A stretch of DNA of 64,000 nucleotides. Source: Actinokineospora diospyrosa. GTDB taxonomy: Bacteria; Actinomycetota; Actinomycetes; Mycobacteriales; Pseudonocardiaceae. The position numbers were made by a program, and so were the translations under genes. The first letter of the stretch is position 1, and each line of letters opens with the position of its first letter. The notes under the pieces were generated by a model, which was not told the DNA's origin, did no database searches, and saw only the letters and a list, made by a program, of their open reading frames with translations. Shown piece after piece: positions 42,231 to 50,137 of this stretch. The stretch lies in the NCBI RefSeq assembly GCF_024171925.1, contig NZ_JAMTCO010000006.1, positions 124,001 to 188,000 on the forward strand, in the 5' to 3' direction.

Positions 42231-42732
42231 AGGTCGCGGTCGCCCGCCCGGTCTCCACGTGGAAGGTCGTCGGCGGGCAGTCCGTTGGCCACAGGTACAG
42301 GGCGGACACCGCTAGCAGCGGATCGAGCGCGGCGCCGTCCTTGTGGGTCAACCGCAGGGTTGGGCCGTCGCGGAGCGCGACCACGCACCAGTCTTCGGCC
42401 ACGGCGGCGGCCATCGCGGCGAACGGGTGTCCACTTAGGGCGGTCCGGGGCCATGTGGGGTCCGCGCACCGGGCGAACACGATGTCCGCCGCACTCCGGA
42501 GGGCGGGCACGGGGTGGTCGGCCGCGACGACGAGGTGTGAGTCGGACTGCCGTGGCCACGGGGTGGACCGCGCTTGCAGGGCGTCGACGGGATACCTGGC
42601 CACCTCGGTGACGCGGTTGTCGACCAGCGTCGCGGACACGCGGTACCCCCGACAGTCGGGTTCGACTGCGGGGACCGGCGGTGCCAACGGGTGGATCGGC
42701 GCTGGGACAACGGGTTCGGGCGATCCGAGCAC
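42214..42732 (-). CDS. Hypothetical protein, possibly the detached C-terminal part of the upstream gene
   Basis: 172 residues from GTG 42732, 17 bases after the stop of the split gene at 42750. The protein is rich in Ala, Val and Asp with no motif I know. In the same frame the residues just before this GTG (GPREAIARLRTAGYRVLGSPEP) continue smoothly, as if the original protein ran on through 42750 and a one-base change in a run of five G near 42771 separated the parts. Whether it is an independent, translationally coupled gene or a detached domain is open. Confidence 0.5.
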   Translation of the reverse strand: MLGSPEPVVPAPIHPLAPPVPAVEPDCRGYRVSATLVDNRVTEVARYPVDALQARSTPWPRQSDSHLVVAADHPVPALRSAADIVFARCADPTWPRTALSGHPFAAMAAAVAEDWCVVALRDGPTLRLTHKDGAALDPLLAVSALYLWPTDCPPTTFHVETGRATATFTLGS

Positions 42733-42749
42733 CCGGTAGCCCGCTGTCC

Positions 42750-43962
42750 TCAGCCGGGCGATCGCCTCGCGGGGGCCGAGGTGACCAACTCCGCCACGGG
42801 GTCGAACCGGCCCGGTGCGAACCCGGCCTGGGCGCTCTCCAGTTGAGTGCGCAAGCTCGCGCGGCGGTGGAGCACGGGGGCCAGCGAGCCGAGCCGGTCC
42901 GCGGCCGATCCGACGGCGACCTCCTCAGCGGGGAACGACGCGAGCACGACCGGCTTGTCGAGAGCGGCCCCGTAGCAGGTGACCGCGCCGTGGTCGCCCA
43001 CGACGACGTCAGCGGCGATCAGGGCGGCCGCCCACCCCTCGGCGGGCGGGATCAGGACGAGACCGGACCGCAGGCAATCGGCCAGCCACAGCCGGACCTG
43101 GTGCGGGCCGTGGGCGAACCAGAGGTGCGGGTGCAGCACCGCCGCCACCCGGTACCGGTCGACCGGCAACTCGGCGAGCAACTGCCGGAGCAGGTCGGGC
43201 CAACTGCCGAACAACGACTCCGCGCGCCAGGTCGAGGACACGACGACGAGGTCCTGGTGCTCGCCCACCCCCAGGGCCGCGCGGAACCGGGGCCGGTGCG
43301 CGACGCTCGCCAGCATCCGATCCCACCGCGGATCCCCGATGACCACCGCCCGGTCGACGGCCCCGGGCACCGCGACGGCCAACCGCCCCCGCTCCACCTC
43401 GTGCGACAACGCGACCACCGTCGGCACCACCCGGCCGTCGACGACCAACGACTCGGCCGACAGCCCGTAGACCGGCTTTCTGGCTTTCTGGCTTTCTGGC
43501 TTTCTGGCTTTCTGGCTTTCCGGCTTTCCGGCTTTCCGGCTTTCCGGCTTTCCGGCTTTCCGGCTTTCCGGCTTTCCGGCTTTCCGGCTTTCCGGCGTGA
43601 ATCGTCTTACTGTACCCAGTGCCGTGGGAGACGAAGATGGTGGGGCCGTTCAACCGGTGCACATCGCCGCTGGAATTTGCGGTGATGATGAGATTCCACC
43701 GCCGTTGGTTCGCGGTGCGCCAATCGATGACCAGTGCCCCTTCCGCGCGGAGCAGATCGCTCACCCCGTTGGGCACCTTCGCCGTGTCCGGACAGGTGAA
43801 GGCCAATTGCACGGAAAGGTCGGAGTCGAACATCGCCACGAGGTCGAGGAGGCGGTTCGCCGATGTCACGTTGTGCACGACGAAGAGAACGGCGTGGGTC
43901 GGCACATGCGTGAGCCAGCTCGATTCCGGCTGGTCGGCCGCCGGGTCCGTCAGGTCGGTCAA
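42750..43962 (-). pseudogene. GT-B/glycerophosphotransferase-like gene split by an 8-bp repeat (off, or phase-variable)
   Basis: The N-terminal part, from TTG 43962, runs ~123 residues (VLFVVHNVTSANRLLDLVAM, then IFVSHGTGYSKT, like the HGT-x-x-K of CDP-glycerol glycerophosphotransferases). It enters an 8-bp microsatellite and afterwards is out of frame, stopping at 43009. The homology resumes in another frame (VYGLSAESLVVDGRVVPTVV, GDPRWDRM, DVVVGDHGAVTCYGAALDKP, the typical C-terminal nucleotide-binding strand) to the stop at 42750. With the present 15 repeat units the frames do not join; 13 or 16 units would give one continuous protein (406 residues with 16). The family role would be transfer of sugar or glycerol phosphate in surface polymer synthesis. 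It lies 14 bases downstream of the 43977-44495 gene. Confidence 0.65.
43474..43593. repeat. 8-bp tandem microsatellite, 15 units, inside a coding frame
   Basis: Five units of GGCTTTCT followed by ten of GGCTTTCC (plus strand), 120 bp in all and uninterrupted. Three units encode the octapeptide AGKPESRK on the minus strand. Eight is not a multiple of three, so each gain or loss shifts the reading frame. Confidence 0.95.
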
Positions 43963-43976
43963 CGTTGGCCCGACCG

Positions 43977-44495
43977 TTAGCCCGCGATGGGGAACACGGG
44001 CTCGAAGGGCGTGCGGACGTCGATGTCAGCCCGCGCCGCCTTCGCGAACTCGTTGAGCGCGGCGAAGAAGGCCGTCGATGCCTCGGTGTGGCGCGGGCGG
44101 TGGTGTTCGTCGACGGCGCCCTGGTGGCCCGGCTTACCGGTCGCGCGGATCTGCTCGATGGTGCCCGCCAACGCTTCGGCGGCCGCGAGGACAGCGGTGA
44201 GCCGCTTGGTGACCGTGCCGTGCGCGACCAACACGGTGTGCATCGCCGCGGCCCTGATCCGCTCGACCACGGCCGTGGTGTCCACCGCTTGCGCGACCCG
44301 CGGCGTCGGCCACACGACAACTCGCGCGAGTTCATCGCACGCCGACAGGAATTCCGCGTATACGGTCCGCCTCTGCTCGCCGAAGCGCGAGCGGTTCTCG
44401 CGGCGGCCGGAGACGAGCAAGGTCAGCACGACGCCGCTCACCGTGCCGATCACAGCGATCAGCGGAGCGGCCCACCACGGTCCGGTCGAGGTCAT
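43977..44495 (-). CDS. Small membrane-anchored hypothetical protein
   Basis: 172 residues from ATG 44495. One N-terminal transmembrane segment (WWAAPLIAVIGTVSGVVLTL) is followed by a helical cytoplasmic-type domain with several RxxVYAEFLSACDELA-like stretches that recur in actinobacterial proteins of unknown function. The longer upstream frame is Arg-rich and not credible. It precedes the split glycerophosphotransferase-like gene by 14 bases, so they may be co-transcribed. Confidence 0.75.
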   Translation of the reverse strand: MTSTGPWWAAPLIAVIGTVSGVVLTLLVSGRRENRSRFGEQRRTVYAEFLSACDELARVVVWPTPRVAQAVDTTAVVERIRAAAMHTVLVAHGTVTKRLTAVLAAAEALAGTIEQIRATGKPGHQGAVDEHHRPRHTEASTAFFAALNEFAKAARADIDVRTPFEPVFPIAG

Positions 44496-44858
44496 GACCA
44501 GACCGTAGCGACGCGCTCGCGCCGCCGCGCCGCCGGGCGGGCGGTGGCGGCCGTTAGCACGTCTCCACGTTGGACGCCAGCGGCCCCTGTGCGGTGTCCG
44601 CCAACGGAATCCGGCCACGCGGCGGGGTCAACTGTCTGTGATCATCCGGCGCGGGCCGCGCGGTGGAAGTGGGGTGGTCCGCCGTCGCTCACAGTGAGCG
44701 CCGCGGTCGCGGGGGTCGGTGGCGGGCGCCGGTGGGAAGGCTTGCCAAATGTGGCGGCGCGTTGAGAGTCTTTGTTGTGTCGTGTGGTCAGTAACAGGTT
44801 CAGCAAACCCCTCGATCTGATGACCGGGCCGATGTCGCCTGTACCGCCGGAGAATCCC
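44496..44858. other. Divergent intergenic region upstream of the FAD oxidoreductase gene
   Basis: About 360 bases with no coding signal. The part 44755-44815 is AT-richer and probably contains the promoter of the 44859 gene. It marks the left edge of the biosynthetic region as far as I can judge. Confidence 0.4.
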
Positions 44859-46730
44859 ATGTGCACCGATGACAAACGCGTTCCGAACCCGGACGACTCC
44901 CCGCGTCGTCGGATCCTCGTCGTGGGAGCCGGTTTGGCGGGTACCGCGACCGCCATTCGGCTGCTCCGGTTCGCCACCGAACCGGTGGAAGTGGTGCTGG
45001 TCGACCGCGAGCCCGCGCACCGGCACGCCGGGCCCGCTTATCACCCCGACGGCAACCCCTGGCACCACGTGTTCAATATCCAAGCCGGGCGGATGTCTGT
45101 TTTCCGCGAGGACGTGGACGATTTCCTGTCCTGGTGCAACCATGAGGCGGACCGGTCCGCGTGGCCGCCGCACTGGCGCGCCTTCGCATTCACCGAATCG
45201 GGACCGGCCCCGCGCCGGGTGTTCGCCGACTACCTCGCCCAGCGGTTGGCCGAAGCCGCCGCCGACGCGCGCGCCGGGGTGGTGCTGCGCGAAGCCGATG
45301 CCGACGTCGTGGACCTGGTGCCGGGGGCGACCGGGACGACCGCGGTGTTCGAGCGGTTCTGTTGGCTGGGCGGGGAACCGGCGCCCGGGGTGGTCACCCT
45401 CGAGGTGGATCGCGTGGTGCTCGCGACCGGTCCCGAGTCGCGCCACCCGGGGTACGCGGACGCGGTTCTCGACCACAGCGCCTATGTGCGCCACCCGTAC
45501 AGCCGCGACGCGGTCGATCGGATCAACGCGGTGCGTCCGGATGCCACGGTCGTCGTCATCGGGAGTCTGCTCAGCGCGTACGACATGGCCGCGATGCTCC
45601 TGCGCCGCGGGCACCGGGGCGCGATCCACCTGATCTCGCGGTCGCGGCTCACGCCGAAGCCCTATCCCGCCGACCACAAGCACCGCGTGGTCCACGTCCC
45701 CGCGCCGGTGATCGACCCGTCGCGCGGCGGCGCGGACCTGCTGCGGCAGTGGGCCGTGCAGTGGAACCGGGCGTGCCGGTTCGTGGCGCTGAAGTACCCC
45801 GACGAGCACCCCTCGGTGATCTCCGAGCGGGTGGCCAAGGCGTGGGAAGAGCACTTGCCCGCGATCGTGCAGCGCCTGTCCGACGCCGATCTGCGCGCGG
45901 TCCTGGACAGGTACGGCAGTCTCATCGCGACCCTGCGGGTCAGCGCGATGGCGTACACGACCGAGATCGTCGACTCGGCCAGGGTGGGGACCGGTCAGGT
46001 CCGGTTGGACAAGGGCCGGGTGGTGGACCTGCGCGCCGCCGACGGCGGTCGTTTGACGGTCAAGACCTCCGACGGGCAGGCAGGGCAGGCGGGGCAGGAG
46101 GTGCTGGCGGACCTGGTCATCGCGAACTTCGCCCGGTTGTCCGACTACGCGCACACCGGCTCCACCCTCTGGCGGCGCCTGCTGGACGCCGGGTTGGCGA
46201 CCCCGCACCGCAGGACCCAGCGGGGCGTGGAGATCACCGAAGGCGGCGCGCTGCGCACCGCGGCGGGGCCGCCGGTCGGATCGATCTTCGTGGTGGGTGC
46301 CCCGCGCGAGGGCGACGAGATCGTCCGCTTCGGCCGCACCGGCGCATTCGGCTTCAACCTGGCCGCCATCAAGAACCATTCGATCGGGGTGGCCGCGGGT
46401 GTCCTGCGCGAGCTGGAGACCCGCTACGCCAGCGACCCGGCGCCCACCGAGCAGCTCTTACCGGAACCGCTGAGGCGGCGGTGGTCCACGCTGGTGGACC
46501 TGGAAGTCCGCCGCCTCGCGGCACGGGGCCTGCAGGGCCGCGACGAGCTCTTGGCGCGGTTCGAGGCGGAGTTGGCCGACGCGACAGGCGTCCCCGGGGA
46601 CCGGCGGTGGGTCGCGCGCCTCAACGAGGCCGCGGTCGAGCGCCTGACCGACGTGTCCGTCACGCCCCGGGAGTTGCGATCCAGTCTCGCTCTCGACGCC
46701 GACGCGGGTGCCGTTCCCGCCCGGGGGTAA
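44859..46730 (+). CDS. FAD/NAD(P)-binding oxidoreductase (HI0933/NAD_binding_9-like)
   Basis: 623 residues from ATG 44859, chosen because CCGGAGAA lies at proper distance; three earlier starts lack ribosome sites. The N-terminal FAD motif is ILVVGAGLAGTATAIRLLR, followed by WHHVFNIQAGRMSVF and EVDRVVLATGPESRHPGY. A second dinucleotide motif, ATVVVIGSLLSAYDMAAMLL, lies near residue 225, and the C-terminal IFVVGAPREGDEIVRFGRTG closes the flavin site. The family (FAD/NAD(P)-binding domain proteins) includes N-hydroxylases and amine or urate oxidases. The reaction here is unknown. It may tailor the polyketide or belong to separate metabolism. Confidence 0.8.
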   Translation: MCTDDKRVPNPDDSPRRRILVVGAGLAGTATAIRLLRFATEPVEVVLVDREPAHRHAGPAYHPDGNPWHHVFNIQAGRMSVFREDVDDFLSWCNHEADRSAWPPHWRAFAFTESGPAPRRVFADYLAQRLAEAAADARAGVVLREADADVVDLVPGATGTTAVFERFCWLGGEPAPGVVTLEVDRVVLATGPESRHPGYADAVLDHSAYVRHPYSRDAVDRINAVRPDATVVVIGSLLSAYDMAAMLLRRGHRGAIHLISRSRLTPKPYPADHKHRVVHVPAPVIDPSRGGADLLRQWAVQWNRACRFVALKYPDEHPSVISERVAKAWEEHLPAIVQRLSDADLRAVLDRYGSLIATLRVSAMAYTTEIVDSARVGTGQVRLDKGRVVDLRAADGGRLTVKTSDGQAGQAGQEVLADLVIANFARLSDYAHTGSTLWRRLLDAGLATPHRRTQRGVEITEGGALRTAAGPPVGSIFVVGAPREGDEIVRFGRTGAFGFNLAAIKNHSIGVAAGVLRELETRYASDPAPTEQLLPEPLRRRWSTLVDLEVRRLAARGLQGRDELLARFEAELADATGVPGDRRWVARLNEAAVERLTDVSVTPRELRSSLALDADAGAVPARG

Positions 46731-46829
46731 CTCTGAGCACTGTGATCCAGCGGCACCGGGCCGGTGCGCGACGGCACGGAGGGTGACGGTGGCGTTCGTC
46801 ACCGCGCGCCGATGAGTCCACAGTGGACA

Positions 46830-47801
46830 TCAGAAGGTCGGGGTGGTGTGGCTGCCCTCGTCGGCCCACCAGGTGGGGAAGTAGTCGTTGCGGGAACCGT
46901 GCCGGTGGTAGATGGCCACCAGTTCGGCGCAGACCTCCTCGATGTGCCCGCCCACCGGGGTGTCCGGGCGGTAGACGACCCGCAGGCGTTGGCGCAGCGG
47001 GCTGCCCGCGAGACCGCGCAGGCGGATGCGGCCCGCGATGTCCTGGCCGGTGATGAGGGCGGGGCCGATGGCGGCGCGGGTCGCCACCAGCTCGTGCGCG
47101 GTGGGCGGGAACAGGACCTCGTGCTGCTGGTCCATCGACACGCCGTAGCGGTGGCAGACCTGGCGCAGGTACACCGGCCACTGGCTCATGTCCGGCGGTT
47201 CGTCCACCCACGGGTACTCCGCGACCGCCTCCAGCCGCGCGGTGCGCTCGCCCGCCAGCGGGTGGTCGGGGGAGACCATGACCAGCACCGGCTCGTCGCG
47301 GACGATGACCTGGCCGCGGACGTTGTCGCCGAGCGACTGGGTGAAGCCGGGCCACTCGTAGACGATCGCCAGGTCCAGCGACCCGTTGGTGACCATGTCG
47401 ATGCTGGCGCGCGGGTCGGTCTCCTCGGTGAGCCGGATGCCGCGCACCCAGGGCCGCCCGGCCAGCCAGCGGCTCAGCGCCAGGTGCAGGAACCCGCCGT
47501 TGCCGCCCATCCTGGTCGGTGGGGCGGTGGCGGCGCGGGCCTGCGACTCGGCCCGGCTGCAGATGCCCTGCAGCCCGCGCAGCACGGCGCGGGCCTCGGC
47601 GAGCACGTTGTGGCCGAACGGGGTCGGACTGGATCCCCCCTCGGCGCGGAAGAACAGCTGACCGCCGAGTCTGTTCTCGATCCGCTGCAACTGGCTGGTG
47701 AGCCCGGGTTGGGAAAGTCCGAGGACCTTCGACGCGCGGTTGAGGCTGCCGGACTCGGCGATGGCCACGATCACGCGCAGGTGGCGGATCTCGACCTCCA
47801 T
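46830..47801 (-). CDS. LysR-family regulator, candidate pathway regulator
   Basis: 323 residues from ATG 47801, preceded by GGAGAG. N-terminal winged helix VIVAIAESGSLNRASKVLGL then SQPGLTSQLQRIE, and a two-lobe effector domain with a C-terminal stretch rich in His/Tyr/Trp. It is closer to aromatic-catabolism and secondary-metabolism LysR proteins than to metabolite repressors. It precedes, with a 227-base gap, the aldo/keto reductase-like and SDR genes on the same strand and sits inside the biosynthetic region, so it is a candidate controller of the PKS genes. Confidence 0.88.
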   Translation of the reverse strand: MEVEIRHLRVIVAIAESGSLNRASKVLGLSQPGLTSQLQRIENRLGGQLFFRAEGGSSPTPFGHNVLAEARAVLRGLQGICSRAESQARAATAPPTRMGGNGGFLHLALSRWLAGRPWVRGIRLTEETDPRASIDMVTNGSLDLAIVYEWPGFTQSLGDNVRGQVIVRDEPVLVMVSPDHPLAGERTARLEAVAEYPWVDEPPDMSQWPVYLRQVCHRYGVSMDQQHEVLFPPTAHELVATRAAIGPALITGQDIAGRIRLRGLAGSPLRQRLRVVYRPDTPVGGHIEEVCAELVAIYHRHGSRNDYFPTWWADEGSHTTPTF

Positions 47802-48028
47802 GTGCTCTCTCCGTCCGCAGGGCGGGGCGCCGCGCCCGGCCGGACCGGTCGGCACGACGCGCCCGTGGCGGAACGGCGGCCGCCCCGGGACAGTGCCCCC
47901 GACGCGCGTGCCGGGGGCGGGGGGTGGATTCGCCGCTCGCAGGAAGAAATCACGGCCGGTCGGACCGCTGGTCCACTATAAGGCCATTTCCCACACTGTG
48001 GTCTATCTCAATCTTGCATAGCGAAGCG

Positions 48029-49033
48029 CTATAGCGTGAGCGGGTCGGCTGATCGGTATTGCGGTGGCGCAAATGTCAGTCTTGGGTCTGTTTGCACGAA
48101 AGTTCCCAATAGCTGATCGATCTGGCCGAGCACGTCGAGGTCGAGCCGAACACCCGCCGCCGCGGTGTCCTCGCGCACCTGCTCCGGCCGTGAAGCGCCC
48201 ACCACGACCGTTGCCACCAGCGGGTTCTGCAACACCCAGGCCAGCGCGAGCTGCGCCATGGTCAGCCCGCACGCCCCGGCGACACCGCGCAGCGGCTCGA
48301 CCCTGGCGAGCAGGTCTTCGGTGAGCAGCGGCCAGATCAGCGCCCTGGCCAGCCCGCCGCCCGCCGCGCGCGAGTCGGCGGGGAAGACGCCCGCGCCGTA
48401 GCGGCCCGCGAGCACGCCCTGGGCCAGTGCCGCCGTTGCCAGTTGCCCGATGCCCAGCCGTTCGCACGTCGGGATGACCTGTGATTCCGGTACCCGCCAC
48501 AGCATCGAGTACTGCGGCTGGTTGCCCACCAGCGGAACCCGGTGCCGCTCGGCCAGTCCCGCCGCCTGCTGGATCTGCTCGGCGGTCCACTCCGAGGTGG
48601 CGACGTAGTGCACCTTGCCCTGCCGCACCAGGTCCGACAGCGCGGTGAACGTCTCCTCCAGCGGTGTGTGGTAGTCGAAGCGCAGCAGGTGGTACAGGTC
48701 GACGTAGTCGGTGTTCAGCCTGCGCAGCGACCCGTGCAGCGAGGCGAACAGGCTCTTGCGGCTGAGCCCGCCGCGCGCCGCGCCGCTCTCCTCCGGCCAG
48801 AACGCCCCGGTGCTGATCACGACGTCGTCGCGCGGTGTGCCCGCGAGTCCGCGCGCCAGCGATTCCTCGGCCGCGCCACCTCCCCACGCCGCGGCGGTGT
48901 TGAACAGCGTCACCCCCTCCGCGACCGCGGTGCGCACGCACGCCTCGCTCTCCCCGCCGTCGTGCGTGAGCCAGTTGCCGAACCCGACCTCGCTCACCAC
49001 CAGGCCGCTGGTGCCCAGGTTCCGGTAGCGCAC
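48029..49033 (-). CDS. Aldo/keto reductase-like protein lacking the catalytic tetrad (Kv-beta/YghZ type)
   Basis: 334 residues covering a full AKR barrel. The match to the Kv-beta/YghZ group is good: GLSRKSLFASLHGSLRRLNT DYVDLY, TPLEETFTALSDLVRQGKVH, and a C-terminal NADP phosphate loop VVVGASRPEQVRED. All four catalytic residues are replaced: Asp to Asn45 and Tyr to Trp50 in TLFNTAAAWGGGAAEE, Lys to Gly76 in VVISTGAFW, and His to Leu at 117 in DLYHLLRFD. It should not reduce carbonyls by the usual mechanism, though NADP(H) may still bind. It follows the SDR gene by three bases, so the two are co-expressed, divergent from the PKS operon. Confidence 0.88.
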   Translation of the reverse strand: MRYRNLGTSGLVVSEVGFGNWLTHDGGESEACVRTAVAEGVTLFNTAAAWGGGAAEESLARGLAGTPRDDVVISTGAFWPEESGAARGGLSRKSLFASLHGSLRRLNTDYVDLYHLLRFDYHTPLEETFTALSDLVRQGKVHYVATSEWTAEQIQQAAGLAERHRVPLVGNQPQYSMLWRVPESQVIPTCERLGIGQLATAALAQGVLAGRYGAGVFPADSRAAGGGLARALIWPLLTEDLLARVEPLRGVAGACGLTMAQLALAWVLQNPLVATVVVGASRPEQVREDTAAAGVRLDLDVLGQIDQLLGTFVQTDPRLTFAPPQYRSADPLTL

Positions 49034-49036
49034 GGG

Positions 49037-49861
49037 TCAGCCCTTCCCGTTGGCCGGTGCGGAAGACCGTGCGCCCGGCAGGTTCGCCACCGTGTCGCGC
49101 AGCCACTCGTCGGGGTCGGCCGCCTTGCGCGCGTAAGCCTCGCCCGCCTGCGCGTGCGGCAGGATCAACAGGTCCTCGCGCGCCATGGCCGACAGCACGG
49201 CGTCGGCGACCTCTTCCGGTTCGACCAGGGGACCCATGGCCATCACCGCCTTGGCCGCCGGGTGGTCCGCGCGCACGCCGTCGATCAGGAACGGGGTGCG
49301 CACACCGAGCGGGCACAGCGCGCTGACCCGGATTCCCCGCGTCCGGTAAGTCATCGCCAGCCATTCCGCAAGCGCCACCGCGGCGTGCTTGGTGACCGAG
49401 TACGGCGCGTCGCCGGGCAGGGTCAACAAACCCGCGCCGGACGCGGTGATCACGAGATATCCGTCGCGGGCCACGAGCATCGCGGGCAGCGCAGCCTGCG
49501 CGGCGTAGACGTGTTGCAGCACGTTGAGTTCGAAGGAACGCCGCCAGTGCTCGTCGGAGGCGTGCACGCCGGTGCCGAACGCCACGCCCGCGTTGGAGCA
49601 GAAGACATCCAGGCGGCCGTACCGCGCCAGCGCCAGGTCGACGAGCGCGCGCAGATCGGCCCGCGACGCCGCGTCCGCTTGGCGCGCAACGGCTCTACCG
49701 CCCGCGCGGGTGATCGCCTCGGCCACGCCCGCCGCCGCGCCGCCGTCGAGATCGGACACCACGACCCCGCGCGCTCCCGCCGCGGCGAACCTGGCGGCCA
49801 TCGCCGCGCCCATCCCGTGCCCGGCCCCGGTGAGCACGGCGACACGGCCGGTCAGCTCCAT
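49037..49861 (-). CDS. Classical short-chain dehydrogenase/reductase
   Basis: 274 residues from ATG 49861, with GGGGAG upstream. Cofactor motif TGAGHGMGAAMAARF, NAG motif CSNAGVAF, catalytic Ser in VITASGAG and Tyr-x-x-x-Lys as PYSVTKHA. The Asp in VVSDLDGGA after strand 2 favours NAD(H). It should oxidise or reduce a hydroxyl/keto group, possibly on the PKS product. First gene of a leftward unit with the dead AKR-like gene; its promoter faces that of the PKS operon across 276 bases. Confidence 0.92.
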   Translation of the reverse strand: MELTGRVAVLTGAGHGMGAAMAARFAAAGARGVVVSDLDGGAAAGVAEAITRAGGRAVARQADAASRADLRALVDLALARYGRLDVFCSNAGVAFGTGVHASDEHWRRSFELNVLQHVYAAQAALPAMLVARDGYLVITASGAGLLTLPGDAPYSVTKHAAVALAEWLAMTYRTRGIRVSALCPLGVRTPFLIDGVRADHPAAKAVMAMGPLVEPEEVADAVLSAMAREDLLILPHAQAGEAYARKAADPDEWLRDTVANLPGARSSAPANGKG

Positions 49862-50137
49862 GAGTTCTCCCCTTCGCGCGTTCACCTGCGATGACGCCCC
49901 GCTCGCCGGTGGAAATGCATCCGCGGAATTCGCGTCGGCCCCTCGACGCTAACACGGCGGCCCGCCGCGGGACCGGTTGCTGAAATCTCGCTCAAGCGGC
50001 ACTCAAAACGATTCTTGGAAACTGGCGGAGCCGCTGCGGCGCGGGCATTGTCGGCTGGGCAGCCGGTGGGGTGTTCACATTTTCCCGGAAATTGCCGGGG
50101 CGCGGGTCGCGCCCGGTCCACGATCGCAGGAGGAACG
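49862..50137. promoter_or_regulatory. Bidirectional promoter region of the SDR and PKS operons
   Basis: 276 bases between the divergent operons. The spot around 49978-50035 (GCTGAAATCTCGCTCAAGCG, AAACGATTCTTGGAAACTGG) is the least GC-rich and a likely promoter zone. AGGAGGAACG directly before ATG 50138 is a near-perfect ribosome site for PKS1. Confidence 0.5.
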
